In this document: piece by piece, positions 37,701-48,960 of the stretch
Numbering within the stretch: the stretch's first letter is position 1
Layout: each line of letters opens with the position of its first letter
Source: Ampullaceana balthica
Lineage: Eukaryota > Mollusca > Gastropoda > Lymnaeidae
Assembly (NCBI GenBank): GCA_944989445.1
Contig: CALYLW010000544.1
Span: 1 to 64,000 of the forward strand
DNA: 64,000 nucleotides
Direction: 5' to 3'
Made by a program: the position numbers and the translations under genes
Notes under the pieces: generated by a model
The model's database searches: none
Seen by the model: the letters and a program-made list of their open reading frames with translations, nothing else
What the model was told of the DNA's origin: nothing

Positions 37701-37907
37701 TGTCACGTGAGAGGGAAGAGATTGCAAGGAAAAAAGGAGTCACGTGAGGAAATGAAAAATAGAAGGAATATGGCCGACTGGTGTATTTCTGTCTTGAGTA
37801 CGTGTGATATCCATTATATAAATTGATATACATAGAGTTCAAATTAAAAGTTACTTTGTTGAACCAGTGTCTGCTGGAATCATTGTGCAAAAGATAATGT
37901 CGATATA
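37701..37907 (+). repeat. 5' LTR
   Basis: Starts TGTCACGTGAGAGGGAAGAG and matches 40132-40338 with roughly a dozen substitutions; they diverge after GTCGATAT. Confidence 0.8.
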
Positions 37908-37989
37908 AGAATGTTTTAAAAAGCTCTGCTATGTCATTTTGGCAAATCACAAAATAACTATAGAAGAGAATTTCATGAAATCAGGCTCA

Positions 37990-38530
37990 AAATGGACAAG
38001 AATCCACAAACTATAGTGCATGAGGCACAAGTAAAATTAACTAAATGGTTAGAACTGGCAAACATACTGATCCAAAAACAATACTAGACATGATATTAAA
38101 AGATAAATTTCTAGAAAACGCCACATCCAGAATTGTACACATATCTGGCAGAAAAAAAGATAAGGACGCAATCTCAATTAACCAATGCCCCAAGAACTTT
38201 CAAAGAATCACATCCTGAAGTTGAGATGGATAAGAGACAAGATTTCTTGGCTACGATTAAAAATAAAGAAGCTGGGATCATTTATTATTATTGTAACAAG
38301 CATGGACACGTGGCAAGGCATTGTTACCACAACAAAAGACAGACAAATAGAATGTCACCGAAGGGCAGTCCAACAAGATACAAAACAGAATGGAGAGATG
38401 CACAAAGTCACCTAGCAAGTAACAGATATATTCAAAATTCAAGATATAGAGATAATGTTCCAGATAGACAATCATGGAGAGACAGACAACCATGGAGAGG
38501 CAGTTATAATCAAGATGGAAGAACATGAAG
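37990..38530 (+). pseudogene. gag-like remnant with zinc-knuckle
   Basis: The open part 38133-38528 has EKKIRTQSQLTNAPRTFKES and then YYYCNKHGHVARHCYHN, a CCHC knuckle whose first cysteine is tyrosine, followed by an Arg/Gln/Ser-rich tail. Upstream, KTILDMILKDKFLENAT-like codons are out of frame. Its role was RNA binding and particle assembly; the knuckle change and the stops argue against function. Confidence 0.7.
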
Positions 38531-38600
38531 AGGTAGGAATTATTATAACTCCAAATGCAGAACAAATTATGACAACCAAGACATAGAAGATAACAGAAGA

Positions 38601-38954
38601 ATGAATCGGGAGGAGACAAAAGCAAGTGACGCTGTACCCTCTATTAACAGCCACGGTAAGCTGAAATTCTATCCAGTCTATGTTAACAACAAAAGATGTA
38701 TGTGTCTGCGGGACACGGGCTGCACAACAATAGTGGCAAACAGAAGAATAGTAGAGGAAAGGGATTACGATGGCAAGAAAGACACCCTCACCATGGCTGA
38801 TGGCACAAGAGTTGAATGTCCAACTGCTACCCTTAACATCAACTCACCCTGGTTTGAAGGTACAGTTAGAGCCAGAGTGCTGCAGGACGCCATATGTGAT
38901 TTAATTATAGGAAATATTGATGGTGTGATAGACAATTCCGAAGAAATGTTCTGA
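38601..38954 (+). pseudogene. retropepsin (aspartic protease) fragment
   Basis: 117 open codons with the active-site motif LRDTGCTTIVA, then LTMADGTRVECPTA and a C-terminal AICDLIIGNIDGV that corresponds to the second conserved region (DLIIGNI). This is typical of protease domains in Gypsy-like elements of invertebrates. It would cleave Gag-Pol. It is preceded by stops in the same frame and followed by a stop where reverse transcriptase should begin. Confidence 0.8.
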
Positions 38955-39177
38955 CAGTGGTGTGAAAGCAAGTATCAACTATGTGCCACGATACAAACAA
39001 GAGCCACCATCAAACGAAAAGACAAAGAAGAAATTAACTTGATGAAAAGATTCAAATAGGAAGTAAAGAAATGTCACATCAAGAATTTAAGAAATTTCAA
39101 GAAGAAGATGAAACTATAATGGATTAAAAAATGAGACTCAGCAAAGATAGTCAAACAGGCCAGAAGAAAATTTACAA

Positions 39178-39449
39178 GATGCATAGACGCATACTAATAA
39201 ACATTGATCAAGATACATAGACGCATAATAATAAACATTGATCATACTACATAGACGCATACTAATAAACATTGATCAAGATACATAGAGGCATACTAAT
39301 AAACATTGATCAAGATACATAGATGCATAATAATAAACATTGATCAAGATACATAGAGGCATAATAATAAACATTGATCAAGATGCTTAGAGGCATACTA
39401 ATAAACATTGATCAAGATACATAGAGGCATACTAATAAACATTGATCAA
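39178..39449 (+). repeat. 34-bp tandem array inside LTR element
   Basis: Eight contiguous copies of a 34-bp unit, GATACATAGACGCATA followed by CTAATAAACATTGATCAA, with few substitutions (for example GACGC/GAGGC). It sits where pol has been lost. There are no spacers, so it is not CRISPR-like. Confidence 0.95.
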
Positions 39450-39541
39450 GTCAAAACAAGAGTGGTCATTCCTAAGAAGTTACAAGATACAATTATACAA
39501 ATGGCACATGATAGTCCTCTAGGAGGACACTTGGGAAAACA

Positions 39542-40131
39542 AGAAAACCAGAGACTGTTTTAATAATATTATTATTTGCAGGATACAGGACAAGAAGTGA
39601 TGTGTGAATTCCACTTGAGGATATACTTAATAGTACAGATTATGATTGATAAAAATACATTTCAATGGCACAACATTACAATTATATTAAAATTTCATTT
39701 TTATTATTTCAGTGCAAGCAAACTGGTGATGTCGTCGCACAGATTGTTATTTCAGATTGTTATGTCTGAACTCATATTATTATCATTAAGAACATTTAAA
39801 TTAATTGATTATCTTACATGGATCATGTGTTGTACCAGAGTATACAACATAGTTGTCAAAAAGACATAAGCATTTATTAATTAAGTAGTATAAAGATTTC
39901 TCATTGATAGTTTGTATGTTATTCTGTATTCACGGTGATTTTTTTATCAACATTTAACTTCATGTGTGATGATAGTTTCCAGTATTATAAAGACTTTGAG
40001 TTGATTGCTAGATAATTTCTAATATCCATTCTAATGAGGTTACAAATGTTAGATTGGCATACAGCGTAATGTCATTGTATTAAGAGAAAAATGTTATATT
40101 GCATAAATATTTTTTGTTAGCATTGGGGTAA
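39542..40131. other. LTR-element interior, non-coding
   Basis: AT-rich sequence between the integrase fragment and the 3' LTR. The open frame 39576-39869 matches no family I know. Confidence 0.4.
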
Positions 40132-40338
40132 TGTAACGTGAGAGGGAAGAGATTGCAAGGAAAAAAGGAGTCACGTGAGGAGATGAAGAATAGAAGGAAT
40201 ATGGCCAACTGGTGTATTTATGTTTTGAGGACGTGTGTAATCTATTATGTAAATTGATGCACATAGAGTTCAAATTAAAAGTTACTTTGTTGAACCAGTG
40301 TCTCCTGGAATCATTGTGCTAAAGATAATGTCGATATT
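40132..40338 (+). repeat. 3' LTR
   Basis: Starts TGTAACGTGAGAGGGAAGAG and is a direct repeat of 37701-37907. Confidence 0.8.
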
Positions 40339-40365
40339 GTTACGCCTACAAATAATTAGATTTGA

Positions 40366-40620
40366 CATGTATGTATGTATTTATGTATGTATGTGTGTGT
40401 TTATGTATGTATGAATGTACGTATGTATGAATGTACGTATTTTACGTACGTACGTATGTATGTACGTATGTATGTATGTATGTATGTATGTATGTATGTA
40501 TGTATGTATGTATGTATGTATGTATGTATGTATGTATGTATGTATGTATGTATGTATGTATGTATGTATGTATGTATGTTTGTATGTATGTATATATGTA
40601 TGCATGCATGTTTGTATGTA
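40366..40620. repeat. (TATG)n microsatellite
   Basis: Over 30 nearly pure ATGT/TATG units with imperfect edges. All long frames over it encode only Tyr/Val/Cys/Met or Ile/His/Thr repeats and are not genes. Confidence 0.98.
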
Positions 40621-41090
40621 CGTTCAATATTTCATTTTATTAGTATTATATTTAAAAGATAAATCTTGCAATATTAGTTATTGTAATGAATATGTTGATG
40701 TTTTTTTAAAGAATCTTTTCTTACTAAAATTGCAATTGTAGCTTAATTCTAAACCCATAGACCATTTTAGATTCTGCCAGTGACAAATAACGGGAAAATA
40801 CACATTTTTACGTTTCGTGTCACCCCTTGTGACAGTGCCACATGGTGCGGTCAGCACCACCAGCACCCCCAGTGACGCGTCTCACAACACACTGCATAGC
40901 CCACAGAGTTTTAAAAAAACAACACAACACACGCACACTAGATAAATAGGTCATAGGTTAAACAGTTCATGGGCGTAGCCCAGTTTTTTGTTTCACCCCG
41001 TGCCGTTTCTTAATTTGGTCGCTCCCACCCCCTTTCCCCCGACTTCAACAGTACATTTAAACGGAGTCTACTGAACTTTGCAGGCCGATA
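40621..41090. other. unassigned stretch with hAT-like scraps
   Basis: TGTCACCCCTTGTGACAGTG near 40820 and CATGGGCGTAGCCCAG near 40968 resemble hAT termini, but no complete element can be drawn. Confidence 0.35.
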
Positions 41091-41098
41091 CTCTAGAT

Positions 41099-41300
41099 CA
41101 GGGGTCTCCAAGCGTTTCTGCCGAAGGCCGCATTAACTGTCAAACAGCAGTTCGGGGGGGGGGCGACTACACACAGTTTTGTGGTAAATTACATGTAAAA
41201 TAGTATCTTTTTTTTATTTAGATTAAAAGGTCTCAAGGCGCCGGATGAAAGGGCCTCGCGGGCCGCATCTGGCCCGCGGGCCGTAGTTTGTAGACCCCTG
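41099..41300. mobile_element. hAT MITE A (202 bp)
   Basis: Ends CAGGGGTCTCCAAGCG and (reverse-complemented) CAGGGGTCTACAAACTACGG. TSD CTCTAGAT (41091-41098) / CTTTAGAT (41301-41308). Non-coding, with a GC-rich CGCGGGCCGCATCTGGCCCG palindromic core. Confidence 0.85.
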
Positions 41301-41308
41301 CTTTAGAT

Positions 41309-41515
41309 CAACGGTGGCTAAACTGCGGTTCGCGAGGCGCATGCGGCTCTTCTGTGTTCACAAGGCGGCTCGCATAAAATTTATGAAAGATGTGTAAAAA
41401 GGATTACTGGAAGATTTCCAAGCTGCTTAATGACCAATTGTGCTTAAATGCGGCTCTCAATTTTTTTTTCATGTTTTAAAATGGCTCTCAAAGACTATAT
41501 GTCTGGCCACCTCTG
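41309..41515. mobile_element. hAT MITE B (207 bp)
   Basis: Ends CAACGGTGGCTAAACTGCGG and (reverse-complemented) CAGAGGTGGCCAGAC. Flanked by CTTTAGAT (41301-41308) and CTCTAGAT (41516-41523), so it shares the middle octamer with MITE A. A relative lies at 37330-37550. Confidence 0.8.
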
Positions 41516-41523
41516 CTCTAGAT

Positions 41524-43039
41524 AGTAAGAAACTTTCTCACCGTCTGAACACCTGACGTTTGTGCGACTTTACCGTTTATAGTTACATCACAAACACATG
41601 CCTTCAAAGACATAATCCTTATTTTATGAAACAAAACAACTACCCTTATACCCAAAAACTGCCTGTTGGTCAATTAGTACAGCGGGGAAAAAATAAAGTA
41701 ATCAAGCAATTTTTCCAAATTTGTTACGCCCCTGAAGTGTGTCAAACGATGTGGTCCTCACTCCCTAATATCTCTCTATATCGACGCCACCACCATAAAT
41801 TGCATTAAAGTAAACATGTGAATGTGTGATACTATAATACAAATGTAATAATTCGTTATTCCTTTGCTTTTGAGCGATCTCTTTGTGTTAAATGGAAGGT
41901 GTGAGGGTTAGAGAGAATTTATTTTGGAGGAGACATTATTTTACAGGGTAGGGAAAAATTTATTTTAATTAGGTGGAAAATATTTTCTCCCCCGGAGGAT
42001 TTGTTTTAAAATAGATCCACGGTTGGGATGTGGAGACTCTTTATGGGGGAGGATTTATTTTGCAACACCGGCAATGTCGATGTTGTGTCGAGCCAACCCG
42101 CAGCGGTATTCATAAACTATAATTATGCATATAAAATTCAACTTATTTAGAGAGAGGAAATGTAGTTCTACCAACTGATATAATTTTAATAGCGTGAAAA
42201 TGAAATTAAAGGGTAAAAATATCGATTTTACTCGTAAAATTAATTTTTTTCTAGGAAACAATAATTTTACAGCGTTTAAAAAAATACATATTCATTTTCA
42301 GCGTTTTAAAAAAATATATATACGAAAAGGCCATCCAATTTACTATAATTTTTATAATTTGATTAAAAGTAGCCTAATTTACATTTTTGTAAAGACACTG
42401 TTAAAAAGTCAAATAATACCTACTAGCGAAACAATTATCTGTAATAATTATATTCATGTTACCTCTTGAAGGCGATTTGTGATTTATATGCATGTTATAA
42501 GGAAGTGTATCTCTTTGAATAATTATATCAGAGAACACAGAATTTATGCATATATAATTAACCATTCTTTTCAGTATAAGGCCTTCCCTACAAATAAATG
42601 TGATCACGAGTTTCTATATCAAGGATGTAAGTTTCAAGGTGGAAGAACATACCGCCATTTTGTGATGTTGGCCACGTTTTGGTTCTTTAGATTGTGCACA
42701 TTTAGGGCGCGAATGACTGAACAAAAACCCACAGAATGGTTTACTCTGGTAAATGCATCTGGAATCAAATACTTCAGCAATGAGTTAAAAATGTCGGACT
42801 ATTCAAGTACGTACTGCATTATTTAGGCCCAAAAACTAACATATGTGCATACACTTTATTAATAAGTATATGGTTTCACTTTCGAAATCTCTGTTCGATT
42901 TACATTTATTTTAACTTTGTGTTTTGAAATGCAGAAATTTATAGATTATAGATCAATGTAAAAGGTACTATTTAAATGAGTTGTATAGGATATTATTTCG
43001 TTAAGAAAGTTAGGAATAGCGTGAAAGAATTTAATGGCA
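41524..43039. other. unassigned stretch, partly repeat
   Basis: 41905-42060 shares CTCCCCCGGAGGATTT and AAATAGATCCAC motifs with 30690-30810. Open frames at 42194-42469 and 42479-42826 (115 codons) have no recognisable domain; the latter is Tyr/Phe/Cys-rich in its second half and starts in AT-rich DNA. I see no splice or promoter support. Confidence 0.35.
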
Positions 43040-43490
43040 ATTTAGTTCCTCGTTACATTGTTTATCATTATAAGGACCAAGGCTATATATATTTTAAAAT
43101 ACGTCGATATGTATTTTTTAAATCCCTTTTATTAACTTCACCGCCGTCACTTGGGTGGGCGGAAAAACAAAAGTAAAAAATGACCCACTTCCCGTGCATG
43201 GTATCAAAATTTCAGATCGGTCGAATGTACCGTAATTAAATTAATACATTTTTAGTTTATCTCTATATAACTGTGTGGTAGCCGTCTTTTGTTGTTGACA
43301 TCCACGTGTCACTGAGTTCACTCCAGCCATCAACGACTACATTCCCGTGTTTTACAGCAAAGGGGGTTAAGTCAGTTTGATACAGTAAATGTTTGTCGCG
43401 CGTTGCATATTATATATTGAACATAGTTATGTCTCATATATAAAGGATTAATAGTCAAAAACTTTGTTTTTACGGGGTTGTTTAATTTCA
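43040..43490 (-). repeat. dispersed repeat family R, copy 2
   Basis: Inverted relative to copy 1. TTTAAATCCCTTTTATTAAC (43117), ATGACCCACTTCCCGTGC (43178), TCAGATCGGTCGAATGTACC (about 43212), TGTCGCGCGTTGCATATTAT (43394) and AAAAACTTTGTTTTTACGGG (43456) match copy 1 in reverse complement. GGTTGTTTAATTT is the end that abuts (CT)n in copy 1. Confidence 0.75.
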
Positions 43491-43971
43491 TTTGATGTAT
43501 GAAATTTTAATCGAATGTTGGATCTATGCGTTTGAGGCGTGTATGGCTTCGTATATCTTGATTTGCATCTTGTCGTAAGAATTAAGCTTCAATATTCGAA
43601 AAGTTCATGCTTCGTCAGATCGCCTTCTTAATCAGCTTTGGTTATAGCGAGAAGACCTTGTCATCTGGATTCTTTAAATTGTTGAATCAGGTCAGCCCAC
43701 CTTTTTCACAATTGACCGGATAATTGAAAGAATAGCGAGCCTAGTCCGCATCAGATTCCTGTACAACAGTTTAAAAGCCAGAACGCATACATTAGTCTAG
43801 TATCCTAGATGTACGAGGCGTCGTAATTTTAAAAACTAGATTATTACTGTAGGTCTGGTTAGCTCACACATATGTACATCTTACATTCTAAAGAGAGAAG
43901 AAAAAGAAAAAAAAGAAATGACGAAACAAACAAAAACAAAAAAGCAAAGTTTGTAAGTGTTTGTTAGGTCT
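43491..43971. other. unassigned AT-rich stretch
   Basis: Nothing recognised; an A-rich patch (43891-43945) precedes the SINE-like unit. Confidence 0.35.
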
Positions 43972-44251
43972 TATCTTATCTTATCAATACAGACGCTCCT
44001 TCTATGCAGAAGATAATTGCGTCCACAGACCATGACAGATGATCTGTTGGCAAGTGATGCAGCGTGCACAGGCCACAGCTTTGTGGGTTCCACGCATTAC
44101 CCAGCCGCCTAACTAGTGTTAGGTACCCATTCGGAGCTGGGTGACTCAGGGACACCCTTGGCCCCGGGAACAAATCCTTGCCTTGTCATGGATTCGAACC
44201 CGTGACCATCGGTACACCAGTCGAGCGCGCAGCCACTCGACCACCGCGTGA
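43972..44251 (-). mobile_element. tRNA-headed SINE-like repeat
   Basis: On the minus strand it opens with GCGGTGGTCGAGTGGCTGC (RNA polymerase III A-box type, TGGTCGAGTGG) and 40 bases later GGTTCGAATCC (perfect B box, 44190-44200). A body of about 190 bases follows and a 3' tail of GATAA repeats (GATAAGATAAGATAAGA). The body end, CTTCTGCATAGAAGGAGCGT, recurs at about 10032 as CTTCTGTATAGAAGGAGCGT followed by AGATAAGATA. No clear TSD was found. Confidence 0.75.
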
Positions 44252-44934
44252 ATGTTTCATCTGTCCTATCACAAGAATTTCTTCACTCTCATTTAATGTA
44301 TTGTCTCCAAATGAGACATTTTCTAAAATGTTTCCTTACTACCATATTTTGTTCCAAACACTGATGTCATACAAGAAACAACTATCGTTTCGGAAATTCA
44401 ACAGCAGTAAATTTCATTTATATTGTTTTTCTTTCCGTGCCTCTCTTTCAAAAAGTAACAATAAAGTTTACAATCGAAATTATTTTTGAAAAGAAGTATT
44501 GCCACATAGTTCTTGCTATTTTATGAATGCTCCTTGAAGTCATTAATAAGCTTTTCGGAAAATCGAATTTAAAGTTTTAGGCGATCTGGACAAAATGTGT
44601 CTGTTCCATACACACAACTTTAGCTCATTAATGAGGAAAGTGACGTAACATCAAATAAAATCTTTTGACTATGATTTATTATCTGATAACTTAGGATCAG
44701 CTTTATATAAACATCTACTTCATTTCGGGGAACTTACAAAAATAAATGGATTGTATTGCTTTATAGCTTCCTCACTCCCTAAAAGGCGATACTCACAAAA
44801 ACCGCGGCGTTCTTATTACACGACCCATTAGCTGCTCCCATCATACATACTTGATGACATCATTAAATAGAGTTCTTCTTTCCTACATCATATCAACCAT
44901 GTTTCTAGCTTTGAGACGGAAAATAATTGTGATG
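44252..44934. other. unassigned AT-rich stretch
   Basis: Nothing recognised. Confidence 0.35.
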
Positions 44935-45085
44935 TCATAATTAGACGGAGCATGTTGGACGAGGCTGGAAGGACTGGGAAGAGCTGGGAAGAATTGAAAA
45001 CACTGGCAAGGGACCGTGTAGCGTGGCGAGCTTTGACAGAGGCCCTATGTTCCACAAGGAACTCAAAGGACAAATGATGATGATG
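44935..45085 (+). pseudogene. 5'-truncated LINE 3' end
   Basis: The frame DEAGRTGKSWEELKTLARDR followed by VAWRALTEALCSTRNSKDK and stop matches the C-terminus typical of another APE-LINE family (WEELKTLARDR..WR..TEALCSTR). It ends in a GATGATGATGAT tail, the simple-repeat 3' end expected for such LINEs. The upstream boundary is approximate. Confidence 0.7.
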
Positions 45086-45089
45086 ATAA

Positions 45090-45576
45090 TTATGCAAACA
45101 TTACAAAAATGAAGAAAATAAAAATGGAAATTTTTTAGTTAATAAAAACATACCAGACATTAAGTCTCCGAACGATGGGATATCTCAAAGTATTTTAAAA
45201 ACTTTGTTAACGTTTATTCTTCAATCCGTAATATAAATCAAATCAACGTATAGTCGTTAAGCCTGGCGAAATCACATCGGGGACCGGATCAGGCCCGCGA
45301 GCATTAGTTGTTTTTTTAAGGCGTTGATTGTTAACACACATTTAAAGAAAGAATGTTTTGAATTCGGTTCTTTACTGACAGTAATTTTGTAAGGATATTA
45401 ATGAAATCATAAGTAAATATAATATTACATGAACGTGAAAGTAATCATAATAAAATTTACTGTTGCAATTATATAAACTAGATACGACCCGCGGCGTAGC
45501 ATACGCCGCAGACTTGCTCAAAGATAGAGCAAAGAAAGAACACAAACTAAAGCACGAAGAAATCAGAACAATGTCA
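45090..45576. other. unassigned stretch
   Basis: AT-rich with an isolated GC-rich patch; no gene recognised. Confidence 0.3.
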
Positions 45577-45725
45577 GTAAACGTCGGAGGAGGGGGGGTA
45601 CCGACGAATTGTTGGTCTCGAGACATGCGCACTGCGGTCCTCACCCTGCGCAACCCTAGCTTGTCAACCATAAACTGCGATTTGCCGACCCTACTTGCGA
45701 GGGCCATTCATCGTGCTGATTTTCA
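45577..45725 (-). repeat. dispersed GC-rich repeat, copy 1
   Basis: On + it has GTCGGAGGAGGGGGGGT, TTGTTGGTCTCGAGACATGC, TAAACTG and GCCGACCCTA. All recur inverted at about 62845-63000. The overlapping 105-codon frame (45463-45780) is therefore likely repeat-derived. Confidence 0.6.
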
Positions 45726-45752
45726 CTCATCTTGTGCAAGTTCTGGTGAATC

Positions 45753-45778
45753 ATATATATATATATATATATATATAT
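45753..45778. repeat. (AT)n microsatellite
   Basis: Thirteen AT dinucleotides. Confidence 0.95.
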
Positions 45779-46022
45779 AGATACAATCATTATTCAATTT
45801 AAATATTACAAATATTAACAACAATTTTTTCTCCTTGACTTTCTTAAATTTAAGATCATAGCACGTACTCTAAAGAAAGGGATGATTGGTACTTCAATGT
45901 TATCAAGGTAAACAATTGCAAAGACTCAAGGTCCACTAACACTGGCGTGGCAGAAAAAGGAAATATTTCAGGTATCAATGATGTTCAGAACATTCTTAAA
46001 ATAAATATATATAGACTTATAT

Positions 46023-46590
<568 letters not shown>

Positions 46591-46594
46591 TGGG

Positions 46595-46862
46595 TGTCGC
46601 GGATCACATAGCTTTTATAAAAAGGGGTCGCCACCCAAAAAAGTTGGGAAACACTGGTCTAAATACTAAATATGGTGCGCACGCTTTCCTGAAATTTGTT
46701 TTAATATGACTGCTTTTGTTTCTTTAAAGTATTTTAGAAAGTACATTTCATTTGTAACCTTTATAACAGTGGTTGCCAGCGCTTTTTTGGTGGTGACCCC
46801 TTTTTTTAAAAGCCATATGACCCGCGACACCTATAAAACTTAAATAAGTCATTTTCAATAAA
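46595..46862. repeat. head-to-head pair of hAT-like ends
   Basis: 46595-46660 ends ...GTCGCCACCCAAAAAAGTTG and GGAAACACTG. From 46767, CAGTGGTTGCCAGCGC continues with TTTTTTGGTGGTGACCCC, the same terminus in opposite orientation, followed on both sides by ATAAAAC(G/T)TAAATAAGTC and ATTTTCAATAAA. The partner ends were not located. Confidence 0.65.
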
Positions 46863-47869
46863 GTGTTTACAAAGTAGAGCAAATTTGCATTATAGTGAAT
46901 TATACGACGCTGTGGCTGAAGTATAATTTGCCTTTTTGTGTGGGGGGGGGGAGTTTCATATATCTTTATCTCATAGACGCTATTACAAATATTGTATTAC
47001 CTACAATTGTGTTACGATGCAGCGTAGTAAATGTATATGAGCTTTTTGAGTGACTAGGGTGGTAGAGATCTTTTGGAAAAACTGTCAATTATGTTTATTT
47101 TGTACTTGTGGGAATGAAATTGTAAATTTATTTGTATGGTCACCAAAATTAATAATTTAAAATGCGTACCTTTTAAAAAGTAATGGAATTTTATAAGGCA
47201 CTGCTATTAAGTAAAAACAACTCACGCGTTAAAATGGTAAAAATTAAATAGTTTTGTTTGATTGCTGCTTTTTTCGGGGCGGTGTGGGGGAGGTTTTTTA
47301 TATAAAAAAATTCCGATGTATATATAGCTATAAAATAAATACAATTTAAACCAAGCGTGTTTCGTGTTTATATACGATTGGATATCTCTTTTATATGAAT
47401 ATGTTTAATGTTCTTGATTCATTTATTTTAGTGTATTTTTTCTAAATAATGTCAGTCTATTCCCTCAGTCACTTATCACTAAGTTTAAAACTTCCCATTT
47501 GAATAAATGGCTTCAATTGTGCAGACTCATATCTTTAACATTATTTACCAAAATATAGCACAACTTAAGTTAAAATAATATACAGTAATATCCCTTTCTC
47601 TTATATTAGCTAAATTAATATAATTTAATAATTGGCTTCCGGACTAATGGATATATCAAGACCAAACTTAGTACATACTAACCTAATAAGTGAAATGAAA
47701 TTCTACATTGAATTAAATTCAATATGACCATTCCTTCTTGTCAGGGGTGCCAAAAACGATTTTTTCTTAAAATATTATCTCTGTTTCACATAAGTTTTTA
47801 ACAAATAGATAAATCTTAAAATTAACTTGGCAAATAAAAAAAATTATATATATTGCAACTAATACTACA
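46863..47869. other. unassigned AT-rich stretch
   Basis: Nothing recognised. The passage near 47620-47760 (ACCAAACTTAGTACATA, GTCAGGGGTGCC) resembles parts of 59140-59280 and may be a diverged repeat. Confidence 0.35.
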
Positions 47870-48370
47870 ATAAAAAAAACCGTAAAAAAACAAGTTTTTG
47901 ACTATAAAACCTTTATGTACGAGACATAACTAAAAGAATGTTATTATAATACGCAGCGCAAGACCATCCAAAAATACAAAATTGCAGTTGTGTCGTAAAA
48001 CATGTTTAATATAATGCGCACTGATCAAGAATATGTTTATAAAAAGTGTTGTCAATAAAATACGCACCTTATTGCGCGACAGAAAGGTTGTTCAATATAA
48101 TACGCACCGTGACACTCTATCTCAAAAAATAACATGATACATAGGAATAAATAAAATAATCTTAAAATTCAATAATTTAATGACGGTACATGTGATCGAT
48201 CTGAAATTTTGATACATAGTTTTTATCATCGGCACAAAAACTGCCTGCTAAATTTCAGCTGGCTAGCTTACGAGAAAGTGGGTTAAAAATTGATCCAAAG
48301 TTTTGGCGACAAGCAAGCAATCAAGGGTTCAACCAGACACCACGAGTTAATATAAAGGATATAAAAAAGA
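47870..48370 (+). repeat. dispersed repeat family R, copy 3
   Basis: CCGTAAAAAAACAAGTTTTTGACTATA-type start at 47880, GATCGATCTGAAATTTTGAT near 48194 and AGTTAATATAAAGGATAT near 48351, in the order of copy 1. Three AATA(A/T)AATACGCAC-type motifs lie between 47945 and 48110. Confidence 0.75.
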
Positions 48371-48960
48371 GGGGCGGAAATAAAAAAAACACGAGGTCGA
48401 GTGATAGATTTACCCAATTTAATGTCTCATCGGAGAACAGAAATAAACAACGAATTTCATCTCTTAGTAAAACAGCAAATTAGTAGATGTGGGATTTCAT
48501 CGGTAAATAAGACGTTTTATAAAATGTGTAAAATATTTATGAAAATAGTCTTTATATATATATTTATATATATATAACATCTCTTTTTATGTTGATATAA
48601 AAATAATTGTAAGCTTGTGGAGAATAAGTCCAAAAAATGAAAATCCTTACAACTTCACGTCACTTAATAATACCGTTTTTTAATTAATAAATTTTGGTGC
48701 AAAAGAGATGAAGGAAGTATAATATGAAAATGTTTAAAATAACGATGGGAGCGTTTGTGGTGCCGATGATAGTAGTTGTTTGAGAGTTGATAGATTTAAA
48801 ATGATTGTTGTTGAGAAACGTATAATGATTACTTAGCGGTAAGTGAGGAAAACAAACAGATAATTGAAGTCTATGTAACTATCTTTGGGGTAATGTAACT
48901 TAAAGATAGATAATGTTTTGGGGAAGTAAATAAAAATTTAGGAGAATTTTAATAAATAAT
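48371..48960. other. unassigned AT-rich stretch
   Basis: No gene recognised before the satellite. Confidence 0.4.

Larger units (their letters stand above)
37701..40338 (+). mobile_element. internally deleted Ty3/Gypsy-like LTR retrotransposon
   Basis: Two direct repeats of about 207 bp (37701-37907 and 40132-40338) bound it. Between them lie a gag remnant, a retropepsin, a 34-bp tandem array and a short integrase fragment (TRVVIPKKL...HDSPLGGHLGKQ near 39450-39540). Reverse transcriptase, RNase H and the integrase catalytic core are missing. The assignment to Gypsy rests on gag/protease resemblance. Confidence 0.8.

Noticed and set aside
39178..39449. CRISPR-like array of 34-bp repeats
   Set aside because: Units are contiguous with no spacers, and the context is a eukaryotic LTR element.
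40375..40662. Frames encoding Tyr-Val-Cys-Met or Ile-His-Thr repeats
   Set aside because: They follow directly from (TATG)n in every frame and strand.
42479..42826. 115-codon frame as a host gene
   Set aside because: No recognisable domain, no splice or promoter support, and it lies in AT-rich DNA where such frames occur by chance.
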